Below, piece by piece: positions 8,285 through 16,406 of a DNA stretch of 64,000 nt. The DNA is from Paraburkholderia fungorum (GTDB taxonomy: Bacteria; Pseudomonadota; Gammaproteobacteria; Burkholderiales; Burkholderiaceae). Both the position numbers and the translations under genes were made by a program. The stretch covers positions 609,480 through 673,479 of the forward strand of contig NZ_MCAS01000001.1 in assembly GCF_003610895.1 (NCBI RefSeq), read 5' to 3'. The stretch's first letter is position 1. Each line of letters opens with the position of its first letter. The notes beneath the pieces are model-generated. The model saw nothing but the letters and a program-made list of their open reading frames with translations, did not search any database and was not told where the DNA came from.

Positions 8285-9921
8285 GACCAATCCGGTGCGC
8301 GATTATCGTCGCCACCCTGATGCATGCACCGTTTTCGTTTGCGGACGTCGTGCTCGACGGCCGTTCGGCCACGCCGGAGATCATTGCCAGCATTGCCGAT
8401 GGGGAAGCCGTCAGTATCGCGCCGGTTGCGATGAAGCGCGTTGAAGCCGCGCACGCCGTACTGCTCGAGGCCGCGCAGGCCGGCCAACAGATCTACGGAT
8501 TGACCACCGGTGTCGGGGAGAACAAAGACCGCTCGATGGTCGATGCGAAGGGCAAGCTGACGCAGGAGATCATCGACGCGTCGGGGCGCTTCAACGTCGG
8601 CCTGATTCACGCGCATTCGGGCAGCGTCGGTCCGGACATGGACGTACGCACGGCGCGCGCGGCAATGGCCGCCCGCCTGAACGCGATGCTCGACGGTGGC
8701 GCCGGCGTGCAGACCAGTATCGTCGACACCTATGTGCAGTTCCTGAATCGCGGCGTGACGCCGGCCATGCCGTCGGGCGGCTCGCTGGGCGAGGCCGATA
8801 TCACCATTCTGAGCCACGTGGGTCTGGCCATGCTCGGTGAGGGCGACGTCTACTATCAGGGCCGCAAGATCCCCGCGGCGGAAGCGCTCAACGCGGCCGG
8901 CATCAAGCCGATCAAACCCTACGGCAAGGACGCGCTCGCGATTCTGAGTTCGAACGCCTATTCCGCCGGCATGGCCGCGCTCGCACTCAACGACATGGGC
9001 CACCTGCTGAAAATCTCCAAACTGGTCTACGCATTGAGCCTGCAAGCATTCAACGGCAATGTATCGCCGTTCCTGCAGGACACGCTTGCATTGCGCCCGT
9101 TCCCTTATACCGTGCGCACCGGCGAGGAGCTGCGCACGCTGCTGGCCGGCAGCAGCATCTGGAATCGTGACGACAAGCGTGCGCTGCAAGATCCGTTGAG
9201 TTACCGGGACGGTGTCTATCTGTTAGGTGAAGAAGCGCGCGCATACGCAGGCGCGCAGGCCTTGCTGAACATCCAGCTCAACTCGTCCGACGACAATCCT
9301 GGTGTCGCCGTGGGCGTCAAGGCGCACTCCGCGCGCTGGCAGGATCGTCGTGGTTACGTGGATGCGAACGGTGTGACCGGCGCCGTGCTGCCCAGTGCCA
9401 ATTTCGAGCCGTTGCCGTGGGTGTTGTCGTTCGAAGAGCTTGGGCTCGTGCTTGGGCACAACTCATTGGCGTCGGCCCAGCGCATCATGAAGCTGAACGA
9501 CCCGCAACGCAGCGGCCTGTCGCGCTTCCTCGGCACCGAGCAGACCGTGCATGCGTTCGGCGCGATGGAAAAGCCGCCGGTGGCGCTGGCCGAAGCGAAC
9601 AAGGAACTCGCGATGCCCGTTTCGATGGACTACCTGCCGGTTGCCGGCGACATCGAGGACATTGCGACCAATGCGCCGCGCGTGGTTGAGCGCGTGCAGC
9701 AACAGATCGACAACAGCTACACGCTGCTCGGTATCGAGTTGATTCACGCCGGCCAGGCCGTCGATCTGCGCAAGCAACAGCAACCGGACTTCACGCTCTC
9801 CCCGGCCACTGCGAACCTGTACACCGCGCTGCGCGGCAAGGTCGCGTTCCTCGATCGCGACCGGCCGCTCACGCCGGATTTCCGTGCGGCTGCCGCGTTG
9901 CTGCATGCGTATCCCGGCTGA
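8278..9921 (+). CDS. MIO-less ammonia-lyase homologue with signal peptide; probable ergothionase
   Basis: 547 residues of the HAL/PAL fold. The loop IYGLTTGVGENKD matches the YGxNTGFG block, LIHAHSGSVGP and the long helical core follow, and LNSSDDNPGV matches NSxSDNP. The region that normally reads GSVGASGDLAPLSH reads GSLGEADITILSH (residues 168-180), so the Ala-Ser-Gly triad that cyclises to MIO is gone. An ASG at 101-103 lies outside that loop. Ergothionase is a known relative of these lyases thought to work without MIO, eliminating trimethylamine from ergothioneine. The N-terminus (MLRPIR, a hydrophobic stretch, then FSFA before DVV) looks like a Sec signal peptide, suggesting periplasmic action. 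It overlaps the transporter gene. Confidence 0.8.
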   Translation: MLRPIRCAIIVATLMHAPFSFADVVLDGRSATPEIIASIADGEAVSIAPVAMKRVEAAHAVLLEAAQAGQQIYGLTTGVGENKDRSMVDAKGKLTQEIIDASGRFNVGLIHAHSGSVGPDMDVRTARAAMAARLNAMLDGGAGVQTSIVDTYVQFLNRGVTPAMPSGGSLGEADITILSHVGLAMLGEGDVYYQGRKIPAAEALNAAGIKPIKPYGKDALAILSSNAYSAGMAALALNDMGHLLKISKLVYALSLQAFNGNVSPFLQDTLALRPFPYTVRTGEELRTLLAGSSIWNRDDKRALQDPLSYRDGVYLLGEEARAYAGAQALLNIQLNSSDDNPGVAVGVKAHSARWQDRRGYVDANGVTGAVLPSANFEPLPWVLSFEELGLVLGHNSLASAQRIMKLNDPQRSGLSRFLGTEQTVHAFGAMEKPPVALAEANKELAMPVSMDYLPVAGDIEDIATNAPRVVERVQQQIDNSYTLLGIELIHAGQAVDLRKQQQPDFTLSPATANLYTALRGKVAFLDRDRPLTPDFRAAAALLHAYPG

Positions 9922-9961
9922 CGCGCGCACAGACGCTCGACCGCCCATTCCGGAGTCCACC

Positions 9962-10822
9962 ATGAAGCCCTGCGTTGAAGCATTCCACGATCCGCAGACG
10001 TCGACCGTGACCTACGTGGTGTACGAAGCCACGGGTTCCGCCTGCGCGATCATCGACGCGGTGCTCGACTATGAACCGCAGTCCGGCCGGATTTCGACCC
10101 GGTCCGCGGATCGCGTTATCCGCTTTGTGACCGAGCGGAACCTGCGGGTGCAGTGGCTACTGGAAACGCATGCCCATGCCGATCACATATCGGCAGCGGC
10201 GTATTTGCGAGCAAAGGTGGGCGGCGCGATTGCGATTGGTGAACACATCGGTTCCGTGCAGAGCGTGTTCGAACGGATTTTCAATCTCGAGCCGTCCGCG
10301 CACGCGGGGCCTGCGCCCTTCGACCATCTGTTTGCCGATGGTGAAGTCTTTCAGGTCGGCGCGTTGACCGGCCGTGTGATGCACGTTCCCGGGCACACGC
10401 CGGCCGATGTGGCTTATATGTTCGACGGCATGGCGTTCATGGGCGACACGTTGTTTATGCCCGACGTCGGCACGGCGCGTTGCGATTTTCCAGGCGGCGA
10501 TGCTTGCACGCTGTACGAATCGATTGGCAAACTGTTGAGCTTGCCGTTGCAGACGCGTCTGTTCGCCTGTCACGACTATCCGCCCAATGGCCGTGAAGCG
10601 CAGTGGGAAACCACGGTGGCCGAGCAGAAAGCGGCGAACATTCATGTCCGCGATGGCGTCACGCGCGGCGAATTTGTCGCCATGCGCAATGCGCGCGATG
10701 CAACGCTCGGCCAGCCGGCGTTGATCATCCCGTCCATTCAACTGAACATCCGCGCGGGCGTTTTTCCAGCGGCAGAAGAAAACGGTGTGAGCTATCTGAA
10801 GCTTCCGCTCAATGCGTTTTGA
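9962..10822 (+). CDS. blh: MBL-fold persulfide dioxygenase-like protein (Blh type)
   Basis: 286-residue metallo-beta-lactamase-fold protein. The metal motif is THAHADH (H70, H72, D74, H75), with VPGHTPADVAY, the signature DVGTARCDFPGGD and the late His in FACHDY. This is the Blh/ETHE1-related group that oxidises glutathione persulfide to sulfite with O2. ATG at 9962 follows CGGAG. It starts 40 bp after the lyase stop and is followed by a sulfide:quinone oxidoreductase and a TauE/SafE gene, the same trio seen in bigR-type operons. The sulfide source here is probably the desulfurase step upstream. Confidence 0.88.
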   Translation: MKPCVEAFHDPQTSTVTYVVYEATGSACAIIDAVLDYEPQSGRISTRSADRVIRFVTERNLRVQWLLETHAHADHISAAAYLRAKVGGAIAIGEHIGSVQSVFERIFNLEPSAHAGPAPFDHLFADGEVFQVGALTGRVMHVPGHTPADVAYMFDGMAFMGDTLFMPDVGTARCDFPGGDACTLYESIGKLLSLPLQTRLFACHDYPPNGREAQWETTVAEQKAANIHVRDGVTRGEFVAMRNARDATLGQPALIIPSIQLNIRAGVFPAAEENGVSYLKLPLNAF

Positions 10823-10869
10823 AGCGGCCGGCAGATAAAGCAAATTAATCTGGAAGCATAGGTATCGCG

Positions 10870-12123
10870 ATGAGTACGAATGCAGCATCTTCAGGCAACA
10901 CGGAAACCTTCGACGTCGTGGTGATCGGCGGCGGCGCCGCGGGCATTGGCGTAACAGCGAGCCTGCTGCGCCGTCGGCCCGGCTTGCGCATCGCGATCGT
11001 CGAACCGGCGGAGCGCCACTTCTATCAGCCGGCGTGGACACTGGTTGGAGGCGGCGCGTTCGACATCGACGACACGGTGCGGCCAATGTCGTCCGTGATG
11101 CCTCGGCAGGCGCACTGGATACAGGCGAGCGCCAGCGCAATCGAACCGCAGCAGCATTGTGTCCGGCTCGCGGACGGGCGCACCGTCGGCTATCGCAGCC
11201 TGATCGTCTGCCCCGGCTTGCGGCTCGCATGGGAAAAAATCGAAGGTCTCGAAGAAACGCTGGGCAAGAACGGTGTGACGTCTAACTATCGATTCGATCT
11301 CGCGCCGTACACCTGGAAGCTTGTCAGTGAGCTGAAAAACGGCAAGGCAATCTTCACGCAACCGGCCATGCCGATCAAATGTGCGGGTGCGCCACAGAAG
11401 GCGCTTTACCTGTCTTGCGACCACTGGCTCAAGACGCGCGTGCTCGGCCAGATCGACGTCGAATTCAATCTTGCCGGGGATGTGCTGTTCGGCGTCGCGG
11501 CCTTCGTCCCGTCGTTGACGAAGTACATGGAGCGCTATCACGCGGCGCTGGCGTTCGGCTCGAACCTGGTGAGCGTGGACGGCGCTCGCAAAGTCGCGAC
11601 GTTCAGCGTGAAGGATGCGGCCGGCGGTGTCGTTCGTATCGAGAAGCCGTTCGACATGCTGCACGTCGTCCCGCCTCAATTGCCGCCAGACGTGGTCAGC
11701 AAGAGCGAGCTCGCGGACAAAGCAGGCTGGTGCGAAGTCGATCACGCCACGCTTGTACACCCGCGCTATCCGGACGTTTTCGCGCTCGGCGACGCCTGTG
11801 CGGCGCCCAACGCCAAAACAGCCGCGGCCGTTCGCAAACAGATCGTGGTCGTCGCGGAAAACCTGCTGGCCACGATCGATGGCAATCCCCTGCCCGCACG
11901 TTATGACGGATACGGCGCGTGTCCGCTGACGGTCGAGAAGGGTAAGGTTGTTCTGGCGGAGTTCGGCTACGGCGGGAAATTGCTGCCGACCTTTCCGCTC
12001 GATCCCACGGTGCCACGTGCTTTGGCGTGGCATCTGAAAACTGGCGTCCTTCCGTGGCTCTACTGGAACGGCATGCTGAAGGGCCGGGAATGGCTCGCCG
12101 GTTCGACGCGGCCGCAAGCATGA
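10870..12123 (+). CDS. sqr: Sulfide:quinone oxidoreductase
   Basis: 417-residue FAD flavoprotein. It has an N-terminal dinucleotide fold (VVIGGGAAGIG), FYQPAWTLVG, PMPIKCAGAPQK with Cys171, a second Cys in GACPLTV (Cys351), and the FAD/quinone-site KTAAAVRKQ, all typical of SQR. It would oxidise sulfide to a persulfide acceptor and pass electrons to the membrane quinone pool. It lies between blh and the TauE/SafE gene, overlapping the latter by ATGA. I read it as the entry enzyme for H2S disposal from thiohydantoin desulfuration. Confidence 0.9.
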   Translation: MSTNAASSGNTETFDVVVIGGGAAGIGVTASLLRRRPGLRIAIVEPAERHFYQPAWTLVGGGAFDIDDTVRPMSSVMPRQAHWIQASASAIEPQQHCVRLADGRTVGYRSLIVCPGLRLAWEKIEGLEETLGKNGVTSNYRFDLAPYTWKLVSELKNGKAIFTQPAMPIKCAGAPQKALYLSCDHWLKTRVLGQIDVEFNLAGDVLFGVAAFVPSLTKYMERYHAALAFGSNLVSVDGARKVATFSVKDAAGGVVRIEKPFDMLHVVPPQLPPDVVSKSELADKAGWCEVDHATLVHPRYPDVFALGDACAAPNAKTAAAVRKQIVVVAENLLATIDGNPLPARYDGYGACPLTVEKGKVVLAEFGYGGKLLPTFPLDPTVPRALAWHLKTGVLPWLYWNGMLKGREWLAGSTRPQA

Positions 12124-12944
12124 GCGCACTGTCATTCGTCACGTTGACGAGCACCGCGCTTGGCGCATGTGTCGGCGCCACGCTTGCGCTGACCGGAGCG
12201 GGCGGCGCAATCATCGCCGTGCCACTGTTGATGTTCGGCTTGCAGCTTTCCGTGATCGAGGCGGCGCCCATCGGCCTGCTCGCGGTGGCGTCGTCGGCCA
12301 TGCTCGGCGCGTTCCTTGGACTTAGGGCGGGCATTGTCAGATATCGCGCGGCGGGCTTGATAGCGGCCGCCGGGATGCTCATGACCCCGGCGGGCTTGTG
12401 GGCCGCGCGGCATATGCCGAACACGCCGCTGACGGTGTTGTTCGCCGGCGTGCTCGCCTGTGTCGCGGTTCAGATGTACCGGCGGGCAAGCGGATCGCAT
12501 GGCGCTTCTTCGTCGGCGCAATTCGTGCCTTGCCGCCTCGATACCGCATGCGGCCGCCTGGTCTGGACACTGCCGTGTGCACGCGTGCTGGCCATGTGGG
12601 GCGCGGTAGCGGGTTTCCTGTCGGGATTGCTGGGTGTGGGCGGCGGCTTCGTGATCGTGCCCGCGCTGAAGCGATCGACCGATCTGCCCATGCAGACCAT
12701 TGTCGCGTCCTCGCTCGGGGTTATCGCGCTTGTTTCCATGACCGGCGTGGTGTCGTCAGCGCTGCAGGGACATATGGACTGGCCGATTGCCACTCCGTTC
12801 GCGGCGGGCGCGGTGTGCGCCATGCTGGCCGGACGCGCATTCGCGAGGCGCTTGAGCGGTCCCCGGCTGCAGCAGGGTTTTGCGGTGATTGCCGGGTTGA
12901 TTGCGTTTGGGTTGGTCGCCAGAGTGGTGTTGAACCACGTCTGA
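12120..12944 (+). CDS. TauE/SafE-family sulfite exporter
   Basis: 274-residue membrane protein with about eight hydrophobic segments. It carries the paired Gly-rich motifs of TauE/SafE (LTGAGGAIIAVPLL near the N-terminus and LLGVGGGFVIVPAL in the second half). The start at 12120 overlaps the SQR stop (ATGA). Given the order persulfide dioxygenase, SQR, exporter, it probably exports sulfite or a related sulfur anion formed downstream of sulfide oxidation. A role in uptake cannot be ruled out by sequence. Confidence 0.85.
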   Translation: MSALSFVTLTSTALGACVGATLALTGAGGAIIAVPLLMFGLQLSVIEAAPIGLLAVASSAMLGAFLGLRAGIVRYRAAGLIAAAGMLMTPAGLWAARHMPNTPLTVLFAGVLACVAVQMYRRASGSHGASSSAQFVPCRLDTACGRLVWTLPCARVLAMWGAVAGFLSGLLGVGGGFVIVPALKRSTDLPMQTIVASSLGVIALVSMTGVVSSALQGHMDWPIATPFAAGAVCAMLAGRAFARRLSGPRLQQGFAVIAGLIAFGLVARVVLNHV

Positions 12945-12959
12945 TCGTTCAAGGCGCAA

Positions 12960-13004
12960 ATAACAAACTATCTGAATTCTATAAATATAGTTATCCGAAA
13001 TAAC
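12960..13004. promoter_or_regulatory. AT-rich porin upstream region with repeated ATAAC/GTTAT half-sites
   Basis: ATAAC occurs at 12960-12964 and 13000-13004 and GTTAT at 12990-12994. The last two form GTTAT-N5-ATAAC with T-N11-A spacing. These are the same half-sites as the LysR boxes at 3003 and 3951, in everted order. The 203-bp spacer between TauE/SafE and the porin holds no gene. Control by the same LysR is possible but weakly supported. Confidence 0.3.
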
Positions 13005-13147
13005 AATAAGCGGATACACCGGACCACGCTTAAAGTATTGGGTGGATGAAATTCCGCAGCCAGGGCGCCCGCTTGTTGGTCATTGTCGTATCAGGTGCAT
13101 TTTTCCAAAAACCGATCCATCCCCAACCTTCTAGATCAGGCGTTTAT

Positions 13148-14254
13148 ATGATAAAAAAATTTGCAGCGATTATTCCGATCGTGGTCGCCGCGTCGCCGGT
13201 ACATGCGCAGAGCTCGGTCACCTTATACGGCATCGTGGAAGACGGCGTCGACGTGGTCAGCAACGTACAGGGCAGCCATCTGGTGCAGCTTGCTTCGGGC
13301 GTCACGGCGGGTAGCCGCTGGGGCGTACGCGGCACCGAAGATCTGGGCGGCGGGCTTTCCACGGTTTTCCGGCTCGAAAGCGGCTTCGACCTCAACTCCG
13401 GGCGCCTTGGCAGCGGTCTCGCGTTTTCGCGCAATGCCTATGTGGGGCTGCAAAGCCAGCAGGCAGGCACAGTGACGTTCGGACGCCAGTGGGATTCGAT
13501 CGTGGATTTCGTCGAACCTTATACGCTGAACGGCAACATCGGCGGCTATTACTTCGCGCATCCGAACGACATGGATAACACCGATAACGGGTTCCCCATC
13601 TCGAACGCCATCAAGTACCGCAGCCCGACAATCGGCGGCCTCACGTTCGGCGGGCTCTATGCGCCAGGCGGCATCGCCGGGAAGTTCTCCGACAACACCA
13701 CCTACAGCGCCGGGGCGACCTATGCGATGGGGCCGGTCAGCGCGGGCGTCGGCTATTTGCGCATCAACGATCCGGGTGTGTCGACGCAGGGTTATCAGAA
13801 CTATCCGGGTTTCACGAATGCGGTTTATGGCGACTTCCTCGCAGCCGCGAGAGCGCAGAAGGTATTCGGCGTGGGCGTGGCGTATCAGGTGCTGACATCG
13901 GTGCGTGTGCTCGCGGATTTCACCAACACGATTTTCCAGCAAGGCAGTTCCGGACATGATGCGACATTCCAGAACTACGAGCTATCCGGGCTGTTCAATC
14001 CCACACCGGCGATAACCATCGGCGCCGGTTATACCTACACCACGGGTCGCGACCATGCCACTGGCGCGCAACCCAAGTACAACCAGTTCAACCTGACTGC
14101 GGAATACGCGCTCTCGAAGCGCACGTCCGTGTATGTGCTGGGTGTATTCCAGAAAGCAGCAGGGGATGCGCAGGTTGCCCAGATCGCAGGATTCAACCCG
14201 TCTGGGAATCAGAAACAGGCGGTGGGGCGTTTCGGAATCCGCAGTGTATTCTGA
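13148..14254 (+). CDS. Gram-negative general porin (OmpC-like, Burkholderiales type)
   Basis: 368 residues. The signal peptide MIKKFAAIIPIVVAASPVHA ends before QSSVTLYGIVEDG, the standard start of Burkholderiales trimeric porins. SRWGVRGTEDLGGGL, a loop rich in Asn and Asp, and a terminal aromatic residue (FGIRSVF) fit a 16-strand barrel. ATG at 13148 is used because the signal peptide begins there. It lies downstream of the sulfide genes with a 203-bp promoter region, so it is probably its own unit, perhaps the outer-membrane entry route for the upstream pathway's substrate. Confidence 0.9.
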   Translation: MIKKFAAIIPIVVAASPVHAQSSVTLYGIVEDGVDVVSNVQGSHLVQLASGVTAGSRWGVRGTEDLGGGLSTVFRLESGFDLNSGRLGSGLAFSRNAYVGLQSQQAGTVTFGRQWDSIVDFVEPYTLNGNIGGYYFAHPNDMDNTDNGFPISNAIKYRSPTIGGLTFGGLYAPGGIAGKFSDNTTYSAGATYAMGPVSAGVGYLRINDPGVSTQGYQNYPGFTNAVYGDFLAAARAQKVFGVGVAYQVLTSVRVLADFTNTIFQQGSSGHDATFQNYELSGLFNPTPAITIGAGYTYTTGRDHATGAQPKYNQFNLTAEYALSKRTSVYVLGVFQKAAGDAQVAQIAGFNPSGNQKQAVGRFGIRSVF

Positions 14255-14276
14255 GCGCGACAGGTAAAGCGGATCG

Positions 14277-14315
14277 GCTTGCGATCATCGCCAAACCATG
14301 GCGAGGGTCGCAAGC
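14277..14315. terminator. Stem-loop between convergent porin and fasciclin genes
   Basis: GCTTGCGA (14277-14284) pairs with TCGCAAGC (14308-14315) and TCGCCA (14288-14293) pairs with TGGCGA (14299-14304), leaving a 3x3 internal loop and a 5-nt loop. It starts 22 bp after the porin stop and suits transcripts from both sides. No T-run. Confidence 0.55.
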
Positions 14316-14407
14316 ACAAGAGAAAACTTCCGCCCATTGGCAGTCCGCGGAAACACGCACCGACTGCAGTCACCAGGACTGAAGAAGAACAGCGCGCGCG
14401 GAATCCG

Positions 14408-14962
14408 CTATTTCGGCATCAAGACCTTATCGACAACCATGATGACGCCGTTGCTCTGGGTCACGTCGTAGGTCGATATGTCCGCAGTGTGGCCGCCGGC
14501 ATCCATTACTACGATGTTGCGCGGCCCGTTTTCCGTGAACGTCAGCGTCTCGCCGTTGACTGTTTTCAGTTCCGCCTTTCCGCCACCAGCCTTGATGGTC
14601 TGGTCGAGCTTACGGAAATCGTATCGGCCCGGGATAACGTGGTACGTCAAGATGCTGGTGAGCATCGCTTTGTTTTCAGGCTTGACGAGCATATCGACCG
14701 TGCCGGCCGGCAGCGCCGCGAATGCTTCGTTCGTCGGCGCAAACACGGTGAACGGGCCTGGGCTCTTTAACGTATCGACGAGACCGGCGGCTTTGACCGC
14801 GGCGACGAGCGTGGTGTGGTCGGCCGAGTTGACCGCGTTATCCACGATGTCTTTGTTCGGGTACATGGCCTGACCGCCAACCATGACCGTGTCGCCGGCG
14901 GCAAAGGCACCTGAAACAGCTGCCGACAATGCGGCAGCGACGAACATAGTCCTGTATTTCAT
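14408..14962 (-). CDS. Secreted fasciclin (FAS1) domain protein
   Basis: 184 residues with a signal peptide (MKYRTMFVAAALSAAVSGAFA) and one FAS1 domain. Typical blocks are visible: NAVNSADHTTLVAAVKAAGL, FTVFAPTNEAFAALP, LTYHVIPGRY, and the terminal NGVIMVVDKVLMP. ATG at 14962 is chosen for GGGGGAG upstream and the signal peptide. FAS1 proteins in bacteria are adhesion or surface proteins of unclear role. It stands alone, converging with the porin at 13148. Confidence 0.9.
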   Translation of the reverse strand: MKYRTMFVAAALSAAVSGAFAAGDTVMVGGQAMYPNKDIVDNAVNSADHTTLVAAVKAAGLVDTLKSPGPFTVFAPTNEAFAALPAGTVDMLVKPENKAMLTSILTYHVIPGRYDFRKLDQTIKAGGGKAELKTVNGETLTFTENGPRNIVVMDAGGHTADISTYDVTQSNGVIMVVDKVLMPK

Positions 14963-15085
14963 TGCGTACTCCCCCAAGGGTGCCACGCGTGATTGCGCGG
15001 CCTTGACTGCATATACGGGGAATACTTGCGAATGGATTCGAGAACGGATCGTTGGTGACAACAAATTTCGATGTTCCCGCGCCGG

Positions 15086-16267
15086 TCAGAACTTGTGCCG
15101 AATCCCCACGCGCACAGCCGCCGCATGATTGTTGCTCGACGGCGTGAGCAGATTGACCGCGGCGACTGCGGTGACATCGCGCGAATCGACACCCGATGCC
15201 TTCTGGTAAACCGCGATTACGTACAGGTCGGTGCGCTTCGAGAGGAAGTAATCGGCCCCCGCCGACAGCTGATGATAGGTAGCGGCCGGTTTTTCCCCGT
15301 TCGACGTCGAAACACTGCCGCCGGTCGTATAGTCGTAGGCTGCGCCCAGCAGCAACGCGGGAGTCAGCTGATAGCTCGCATTCGCCTCGACGTTGTTGAA
15401 CACGGCCGTGCCTGAGTACCCGTGCGGGTTCGCCCCGCTCGAAAGATCGCCGAGACCGGCATAGCGAATGTTCGAATAGGTCACACCGACCGTTGCGCGG
15501 CCAAAGGTATATGCACCCGCTGCCGCCGCCACACTGTAGCTATGCGCGGAGATGAAGCCGGTTGTCACGGGAGAACTCAGCGCAACAGTGGCCGGCGTGA
15601 TGGTGGTGGAACTGCTGTTGCTGAAAAATCCCGCGTTTGGCGTGCGTGCATTCAGGTAGGCGGCACCGAGGCGGATCGGACCACTCACGTAATTGGCGCC
15701 GACCGACCAGACCTGATTGGCGGTCACCGACCCGGCCACGCCACCCGGCGCGTACATCCCGCTGAACGAAAACCCGCCAAGGTTGGTACTGGTGTACTTG
15801 ATCGCGTTATTGGTGCGGACCGTATTGTTGAAATTGTCGAGGTCGCCCGGGTGAGCGGCGATATACCCACCCCACTGGTCGCCGACAGCAAATTCGCCCA
15901 ACGAAGTTACCAGCGGATCGTACTGTCTTCCCAGCATCAGCGTGCCGTACCGGTTCGACGACAGACCGACATAAGCCTGTCTGCCGAACATCCGGCCGCC
16001 TTGGCCCAAGGCGCCGGTATTGACGTCGAAGCCGTTCTCCAGCACGAAGATGGCGGCAAGACCTCCACCTAGATCCTCCCTGCCCTTCAAGCCCCAACGG
16101 CTGCCCTGAATAACCCCGCTCGACAGGTTGTACAGCGCTTTTCCTCCTGCATTGGACTGGTAATTGACGCCTTCGTCGATCACACCATAGAGCGTGACCG
16201 ATCCCTGTGCGTGGGCCATTGCCGGCAACGCTGCGGCCAGAACCAAAGTCAGACTTTTCTTGTTCAA
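15086..16267 (-). CDS. Gram-negative general porin, last gene of a minus-strand uptake/hydrolysis cluster
   Basis: About 393 residues. The signal peptide NKKSLTLVLAAALPAMAHA precedes QGSVTLYGVIDEGVNY, then SRWGLKGREDLGGGL and a C-terminal VGIRHKF. I place the start at TTG 16267 because GGAG lies six bases before it; an in-frame ATG at 16279 has no ribosome site. It follows an MHS transporter gene on the same strand, with a strong hairpin in the 127-bp gap. The group esterase, dipeptidase, transporter, porin suggests it admits the substrate through the outer membrane. Confidence 0.88.
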   Translation of the reverse strand: MNKKSLTLVLAAALPAMAHAQGSVTLYGVIDEGVNYQSNAGGKALYNLSSGVIQGSRWGLKGREDLGGGLAAIFVLENGFDVNTGALGQGGRMFGRQAYVGLSSNRYGTLMLGRQYDPLVTSLGEFAVGDQWGGYIAAHPGDLDNFNNTVRTNNAIKYTSTNLGGFSFSGMYAPGGVAGSVTANQVWSVGANYVSGPIRLGAAYLNARTPNAGFFSNSSSTTITPATVALSSPVTTGFISAHSYSVAAAAGAYTFGRATVGVTYSNIRYAGLGDLSSGANPHGYSGTAVFNNVEANASYQLTPALLLGAAYDYTTGGSVSTSNGEKPAATYHQLSAGADYFLSKRTDLYVIAVYQKASGVDSRDVTAVAAVNLLTPSSNNHAAAVRVGIRHKF

Positions 16268-16301
16268 CTGGATCTCCATTTTTTAAGGACGTGTTCATCC
16301 G

Positions 16302-16322
16302 CGTGTCCCCGACGGGGACACG
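16302..16322 (-). terminator. 9-bp hairpin between the MHS transporter and porin
   Basis: CGTGTCCCC-GAC-GGGGACACG is a perfect 9-bp stem with a 3-nt loop, 85 bp past the transporter stop and about 35 bp before the porin start. It could terminate or attenuate the upstream message, or act as a stabiliser for a separately processed porin mRNA. No T-run is seen. Confidence 0.5.
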
Positions 16323-16406
16323 ACGGTGTAGCGCTAACAAACTCAGATTGATCGAAGGATCACGATTCCGGCATCCGTCACGGCACGGGGGCGCCGGACC
16401 GGATGC

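Noticed and set aside
5278..9921. Classic histidine utilisation (hut) operon
   Set aside because: HutI, HutG/HutF and HutC are missing, the HAL homologue lacks the MIO triad, and the urocanase homologue lacks the usual Cys. The desulfurase and hydantoinase neighbours fit a thio-imidazole substrate better.
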